This document shows positions 59,807 through 64,000 of a DNA stretch of 64,000 nt, in pieces; positions within the stretch are counted from its first letter, which is position 1, and the number at the start of each line of letters is the position of its first letter. The translations under genes were made by a program, and so were the position numbers. Source of the stretch: Nodosilinea nodulosa PCC 7104 (GTDB lineage Bacteria > Cyanobacteriota > Cyanobacteriia > Phormidesmidales > Phormidesmidaceae); the NCBI RefSeq assembly GCF_000309385.1, contig NZ_JH976537.1, positions 3,280,540-3,344,539 of the forward strand, read 5' to 3'. Below the pieces are notes generated by a model that saw nothing but the letters and a program-made list of their open reading frames with translations, did not search any database and had not been told where the DNA came from.

Positions 59807-62800
59807 CGGTAGGGTCTCCCGAAGGGGTTGCTAAGCGAGCCATCAGCGGGTGAGTCAGGCTGTCTAGCAGGGGCGCAAACGCATTTACGGTGTGGGGTAA
59901 ATGTTCCCAGTCAAATTCATTGAGCTGCCTGGAAAGGGTGTCGATGTAGACAGAGAGCCGCTCATCGGGGTAATCAGCGACCACGGCTCGCAGGCGGTCC
60001 AGGAAGGTTTCGAGCGATCGCGTGTCCAGGGTGTGCCGCAGGGTTTGCCATGGGTCCACCGCGATCGCCTCCAGCCGGGCAATCACCTCAGCCAGCCGCT
60101 GCTGCGGCAGGGGCGCTGGGTCAGCCGGGGCGGCGGTTGACGGTGGCTGCCCTGGGCTGACAATCTGCTGAATCAGCTTAAACAGCCGCTGGCGCTTCAC
60201 GGGCTTGTGCAGTAGCTCGGCGTACAGGCCGCTAGCGATCAGCGCGTCGTCGTCGTGGCTCAGGGAAGCCGTGATCAGAATAATGGGAATCGAGCGGGTT
60301 AGGTCCTGCTGCTTGAGGATGTGGGCGGCGGCCTGGCCGTCCATGAGGGGCATGCGCAAATCCAGCAAAATCAGGTCCGGCAGGTGCGTCTGGGCCAGCT
60401 GCACCCCCTCTAGCCCGTCCTGGGCAAACAACAGCTGGTGGTGGGTGTTTCTAAAGTAGCCGGCAATTAAATCCTGGTTGGATTTGGCGTCGTCTATCAC
60501 CAAAATGGTCAGCGCTGGCCACTGGTTTACGTCAGCGTCCGCCTCTGCATTGGCTGCGATCGGGCTGTCCTCCGCAGCAATGGCCACCTGGTGGAACCTA
60601 CAGGTAAACTTACTCCCCTGGCCCAGCTGGCTCTGCACCTCAATGGTGCCGCCCATGAGATGCGTGAGGCGATAGGTAATGGCCAACCCCAGGCCGGTGC
60701 CGCCAAACTTGCGATCGCTCTGGCCATAGCTCTGGGTAAAGGCATTAAAAATTAGCTGCTGATCGGCCGTCACAATGCCCATGCCCGTGTCGGAAACGGC
60801 GATCGTCAGATCGACCGACTGCTGGTTCGGGCCATCGGGGGGAGGCGCGCAGGAAACCTCGATATCGACGTAGCCCTGTTCCGTAAACTTGAGCGCATTG
60901 CCCACCAGATTGAACAAAATCTGCCGCAGCCGCACTTCGTCGAACAGGAGTGCGGTGGGCAGCTCGCTAGCCAAAATCACCCGCAGCTGAACATCTTTCT
61001 GGGCGGCTTTCTGCTGAAAAATATGCTGAATGTCCTGAACCAGCAGCGCGATGTTCGTCGGTTCTGGCCGAATGTCCATCTGACCAGCCTCAATTTTAGA
61101 CAGGTCAAGGATGTCGTTGATGAGCGACATCAGGGTTTTGCCGCTGGACGAGATGGCATCGAGGTAGTCGAGCGCGACCGGATTTTTGATGATGGTTTGC
61201 AGCAGATCGCTAAACCCCAGCACGGCGTTCATGGGCGTGCGAATTTCATGGCTCATGTTGGCTAAAAATTCGCTCTTGGCCCGGTTGGCCACCTCGGCAT
61301 GGGCCGCCGCTTTTTCGAGGGCCACATTGGAAAAGTTGAGCACCGCCAGCATCAGCGTGCTGCGTAAATCTGCGGCGGCTTCGATCTGCTGGGGTAGCCA
61401 ATCTAGCGACTTGCCGCTGACCAACTCCTTCCACAGGTTAAAGGAGTTGCGGGGGCAAAGCTTTGCCTGCCCGGCCTCATCGACGGTGACGCTGGCGCTG
61501 AGTTCACCGGCCCAGTTCACGGTTTGCAGCTGCTCTGAGCGAAACAGCAAAATGTGGTACGAAACCGGCCGAGGCTGCTGCAAGAAAATGGAAATGCCCA
61601 GCACCCCCGCCGGTTGGGTATCCCAGGTCTGGCTGGGGGGATAGACATTCCCCAGACATGGGGTGACAAAAATTTGCTCCGGTTCCTGGTGAAACAGCCA
61701 TTCGATAAAGGTTTGAATATCGGCCTTGGCAGGGGTGCGCCCGACTAGGGCATAGTCCTGGTCTAGCACCAGGGCAACTCCCTCGGCTTCAAACATATCC
61801 AGCAGGATCTGGGCATTGGCTGTGAGGGTCTTGAGCACCGCATCTTCGGTTTCGTTGATGTCGATTCTGAGCTGGGCCAGCAGGGCTTTGTTTTGGGTTT
61901 GGTAGTAGCTGCGATCGCGCTCTTGGTAGCGCGTGATCTCCAGGCTGGCGACCTTGGCCAGCAGGGTAAACGCCTGCCGAGCCATGGTGGACAGTGGTTT
62001 GGGCTGGTAGTGGTGGCAGGCAATCAGCCCCCACAGCCCCTGCTCATCGGTGAGCGAAAGGGACATCGAGCCGCCCACCCCCATCACCTGTAGGTAGTCA
62101 ATGTGGGGTGATGAGACTCCCCGCAGACTGGCGCTGCCCAGGTCTAGGGGGGCATTGGTGAGGGGGCTGGTGGCTGGCACCAGGGGAACCGGGACATAGC
62201 TGAGATCGGGAATAAACCGAAGGGAATTTTTGTAAAACAGCTCCCGCGCCTCGCGGGGAATGTCGGTGGCCGGGTAGTGAAGCCCCAGGTAGCTCTCGCG
62301 ATCGCTGGCGTTGACCTCGGCGACTACAACCCCGCTCAAGTCGGGCTTAAAACGATAGACCATCACCCGGTCAAACCCCGTGAGCCGCTGGGTTTCGCGG
62401 GCAAAGATATCCACTAGCGATTGCAGATCCGAGGCGGTGCTAAAGGCTGCGATCGCCGTGTGGATTTGCCCCAAAAGGTCGTCCACCCCAGCGGCGTCCG
62501 ACGCCTGAGGCTCCAGCTCCATAAGCAAGGCGTCTTTTTGCCAATGAACCCCAGCCGCAAAGTGCTGCCCGGTGGTGGGGTGGGTCAGCACCCGGTAGGT
62601 CGGGGCCTGACTCTGGGCCAGATCGTGCCTCAACGATTTCACGTCGAGTTCGGCAAAGACAGCCGTCAGGGGCTGCCCCATCAGCTCCGCCGCGGGCTGC
62701 CGCAAAAACTCTTCGGCGTTGGCGCTGAGCTGCAAAATGTCTAAATCTGGGTAGCCCAGGGAGAGCAAAACACCGTGGGGCTGGATGGTGTCAATAAAGC

Positions 62801-62888
62801 GAATCGGGTATACGTCGCAGGACTCTAGGGCCAGCAGGTCGGCGTTGTTGAGCGATCGCGAGATTTTTTGGGTAGAAGTGCCAGCCAT
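59799..62888 (-). CDS. Bacteriophytochrome-type hybrid histidine kinase
   Basis: 1029 residues. The PAS domain carries Cys24 (LESCDVYPI), at the place of the biliverdin-linking cysteine of bacteriophytochromes, and IQPHG. The GAF domain has PATDIP with the conserved Asp; its chromophore cysteine of Cph1-type is replaced by Pro (GVSSPHIDYL). The PHY tongue PR-x-SF (CPRNSFNLWKELVSGKS) is present. The kinase part has His547 (NMSHEIRTPMNAV) and N and G boxes (LVGNALKFTE, GGTGLGLAI). A receiver follows (LILLDLRMPLMDG), then a ~110-residue helical tail without a clear phosphotransfer His. It probably senses red/far-red light and phosphorylates the downstream diguanylate cyclase. Confidence 0.95.
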   Translation of the reverse strand: MAGTSTQKISRSLNNADLLALESCDVYPIRFIDTIQPHGVLLSLGYPDLDILQLSANAEEFLRQPAAELMGQPLTAVFAELDVKSLRHDLAQSQAPTYRVLTHPTTGQHFAAGVHWQKDALLMELEPQASDAAGVDDLLGQIHTAIAAFSTASDLQSLVDIFARETQRLTGFDRVMVYRFKPDLSGVVVAEVNASDRESYLGLHYPATDIPREARELFYKNSLRFIPDLSYVPVPLVPATSPLTNAPLDLGSASLRGVSSPHIDYLQVMGVGGSMSLSLTDEQGLWGLIACHHYQPKPLSTMARQAFTLLAKVASLEITRYQERDRSYYQTQNKALLAQLRIDINETEDAVLKTLTANAQILLDMFEAEGVALVLDQDYALVGRTPAKADIQTFIEWLFHQEPEQIFVTPCLGNVYPPSQTWDTQPAGVLGISIFLQQPRPVSYHILLFRSEQLQTVNWAGELSASVTVDEAGQAKLCPRNSFNLWKELVSGKSLDWLPQQIEAAADLRSTLMLAVLNFSNVALEKAAAHAEVANRAKSEFLANMSHEIRTPMNAVLGFSDLLQTIIKNPVALDYLDAISSSGKTLMSLINDILDLSKIEAGQMDIRPEPTNIALLVQDIQHIFQQKAAQKDVQLRVILASELPTALLFDEVRLRQILFNLVGNALKFTEQGYVDIEVSCAPPPDGPNQQSVDLTIAVSDTGMGIVTADQQLIFNAFTQSYGQSDRKFGGTGLGLAITYRLTHLMGGTIEVQSQLGQGSKFTCRFHQVAIAAEDSPIAANAEADADVNQWPALTILVIDDAKSNQDLIAGYFRNTHHQLLFAQDGLEGVQLAQTHLPDLILLDLRMPLMDGQAAAHILKQQDLTRSIPIILITASLSHDDDALIASGLYAELLHKPVKRQRLFKLIQQIVSPGQPPSTAAPADPAPLPQQRLAEVIARLEAIAVDPWQTLRHTLDTRSLETFLDRLRAVVADYPDERLSVYIDTLSRQLNEFDWEHLPHTVNAFAPLLDSLTHPLMARLATPSGDPTDA

Positions 62889-63212
62889 CTCAGCTCAGTA
62901 AAATCAGTAGAAATTTAGTCACGAGAACCCTTGAAAAAATGAGAAGCAGCTCGCTCCTCAGCCCGATCAGCAATGGATTCTAGGTGTACCCTTAAACCCA
63001 ATTATTACGCCGATCTCGATCAGATACATAGCTTTAGCAAACAAAACATGACGTTACAATTTGAGTCAGAAACTAATTGAAACTCAAAAATGTCGCCATA
63101 GAGCTATCTAGTATGTAGAGCCGTTTAGTACACAGAGTGCCCAAAACTCAGTACAGCTTTCTCTGCTGCCGCAGGATTTGGCCCCATCGCTGGGCCGCTC
63201 GTTAGGCCGGGC
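62889..63212. promoter_or_regulatory. Upstream region of the phytochrome gene (324 nt)
   Basis: AT-richer than its surroundings. No gene, strong hairpin or repeat was found. Probably contains the phytochrome promoter and the 3' end of the HD gene's transcript. Confidence 0.45.
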
Positions 63213-63794
63213 TCAATGGGGTTGCGCGGTGTCCGCCAGCGCCGCTTGCCCCCGGGCGATGACCTGGTCATAGAACGCCTCCAGGGCTGGGTTGCAGCCC
63301 CGGCAGCCGCTCACGACCTGCTCGGCCCAGGCGAGGTACTCGCGCCGCCGTTCCGTCGACCAGTCTGCGGGGGGCGAGGCGGTAATATCCTGCACGTTGG
63401 CGGTTTTATCGGCAATTTTGATCTGCTGGGCGCGGTGCGACAGATGGGGCGCGTGCTCAATTTGCAGGCGCTTGCGATCGCCCTTGGGCAAGCTCTTGTC
63501 GTCGGTCACCTCGTCCACCACCTGCCGCACCTCGGGGCCAAAGAGGCTCTCCAACTCCTCCGGCGTGGTCTCGGTATCCTCTACCGTGTCGTGGAGAATC
63601 GCCCCCTGCAGCGTTACCAGGTCGGTTACGCCGCCTTCGCTGGCCAGCAGCCGCGCCACGGCAATGGGGTGATTGATATAGGGCGACGCCGCCCTGTCTT
63701 TGCGGCGCTGGTCGCTGTGCTTGGTGGCGGCAAAATGCAGCGCCTCCAGCAGGGCAGCGGCGGCGTTGGATGCGGCTGGGGATGGTTGAGTCAT
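63213..63794 (-). CDS. MESH1-like HD-domain (p)ppGpp hydrolase
   Basis: 193 residues from ATG 63794; ATG 63824 is an alternative. The HD signature of RelA/SpoT-type hydrolases is clear: [61 protein letters not shown], and [10 protein letters not shown]. No synthetase domain is fused, as in the small alarmone hydrolase/MESH1 group, which cleaves (p)ppGpp and in animals NADPH. It may fine-tune the stringent response. Apparently transcribed alone. Confidence 0.9.
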   Translation of the reverse strand: MTQPSPAASNAAAALLEALHFAATKHSDQRRKDRAASPYINHPIAVARLLASEGGVTDLVTLQGAILHDTVEDTETTPEELESLFGPEVRQVVDEVTDDKSLPKGDRKRLQIEHAPHLSHRAQQIKIADKTANVQDITASPPADWSTERRREYLAWAEQVVSGCRGCNPALEAFYDQVIARGQAALADTAQPH

Positions 63795-63876
63795 GGGTTC
63801 TAAAATAATCACTCTGTTCAGCATGACCGATCTGGCCGCGCAATTGGCTCTGCCCTAAATGGGACTGGCGCTGGGG

Positions 63877-64000
63877 TTATGCCGAAGGCCCCAGGGGACG
63901 GATGGCGGTGGTATTGTCCGGCACGGAGGGCTGCTGGGGCAGCAGAGCAATAATTAAGCCCGCCCTGCTACGTATTAACCCTGAGCCGAGCGCCAAAATG
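63877..64000 (-). CDS. Possible C-terminus of a gene running off the window
   Basis: A minus-strand frame is open from the window edge to a TAA at 63877-63879, giving ~40 residues (GLIIALLPQQPSVPDNTTAI and a P-L-G-P-S-A end). Codon third positions are GC-rich, like real genes nearby. Too short to identify; may be spurious. Confidence 0.3.
   Translation of the reverse strand, partial: ILALGSGLIRSRAGLIIALLPQQPSVPDNTTAIRPLGPSA

Noticed and set aside
59885-60200. Hpt phosphotransfer domain at the end of the phytochrome kinase
   Set aside because: The region is helical but lacks the H-x-x-K-G-x-x motif; described as an unassigned tail.

Overview
The window is a GC-rich stretch of a cyanobacterial chromosome. 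Several things point there: the palindrome GCGATCGC (HIP1-type) recurs throughout, and the gene set includes a DesA-type acyl-lipid desaturase, a type II NADH dehydrogenase of the NdbB (demethylphylloquinone reductase) group, GUN4 domains, a CYP120-type P450, a biliverdin-type phytochrome and a caspase-like protease. The gene content fits a filamentous Leptolyngbya/Nodosilinea-like lineage, but that is inference. No rRNA, tRNA or CRISPR array was recognised.

Layout. 0-11 kb is mostly housekeeping: a DMT transporter tail, a LuxR-type regulator, the co-oriented block rsmA-ispE-rseP-nth, a membrane-anchored cold-shock protein, a DUF433/DUF5615 toxin-antitoxin pair, a cell-wall amidase and desA. 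11.1-22.5 kb is one gene for a 3807-residue LamG/PKD-type repeat protein, preceded by a very strong 5' hairpin and a ~107-nt palindrome. 23-28.5 kb holds small secreted or membrane proteins, a CYP120-Coq4 gene pair, an HMA-fold protein without its metal-binding cysteines, and formamidase amiF. 28.6-35 kb is a divergent signalling pair: a REC-GGDEF-EAL protein and a CBS-multiPAS hybrid histidine kinase.

35-36.3 kb is a complete ISAs1-family insertion sequence with matching terminal inverted repeats and a 10-bp target duplication. It sits exactly in one arm of the hairpin shared by the convergent kinase and azlD genes. azlD is then separated from its usual partner azlC by 8 kb of oppositely oriented genes (DUF4114 protein, DUF4331 protein, TPR protein, NicO metal exporter, a small cysteine-containing secreted protein, a GspE/PilB ATPase).

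45.5-54 kb carries ndbB, an orphan DUF3368 toxin without a normal start codon, a two-gene unit of a small Pepco-like protein and a caspase fused to two GUN4 domains, then mtnA, a sulfotransferase, and a double GNAT/VOC pair. 54.2-58.1 kb is an HTH-NB-ARC-WD40 STAND protein whose coding sequence contains C/G-rich heptamer-type minisatellites like those seen between genes nearby. 58.3-62.9 kb is an overlapping pair, a bacteriophytochrome hybrid kinase and a REC-GAF-GGDEF diguanylate cyclase, which suggests light-controlled c-di-GMP. The window ends with a MESH1-like HD hydrolase.

Best candidates for an under-described system: the Pepco-caspase-GUN4-GUN4 unit, the giant LamG/PKD protein, and the STAND protein with expanding in-frame repeats. 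All functional statements rest on motif reading by eye; no database search was run.
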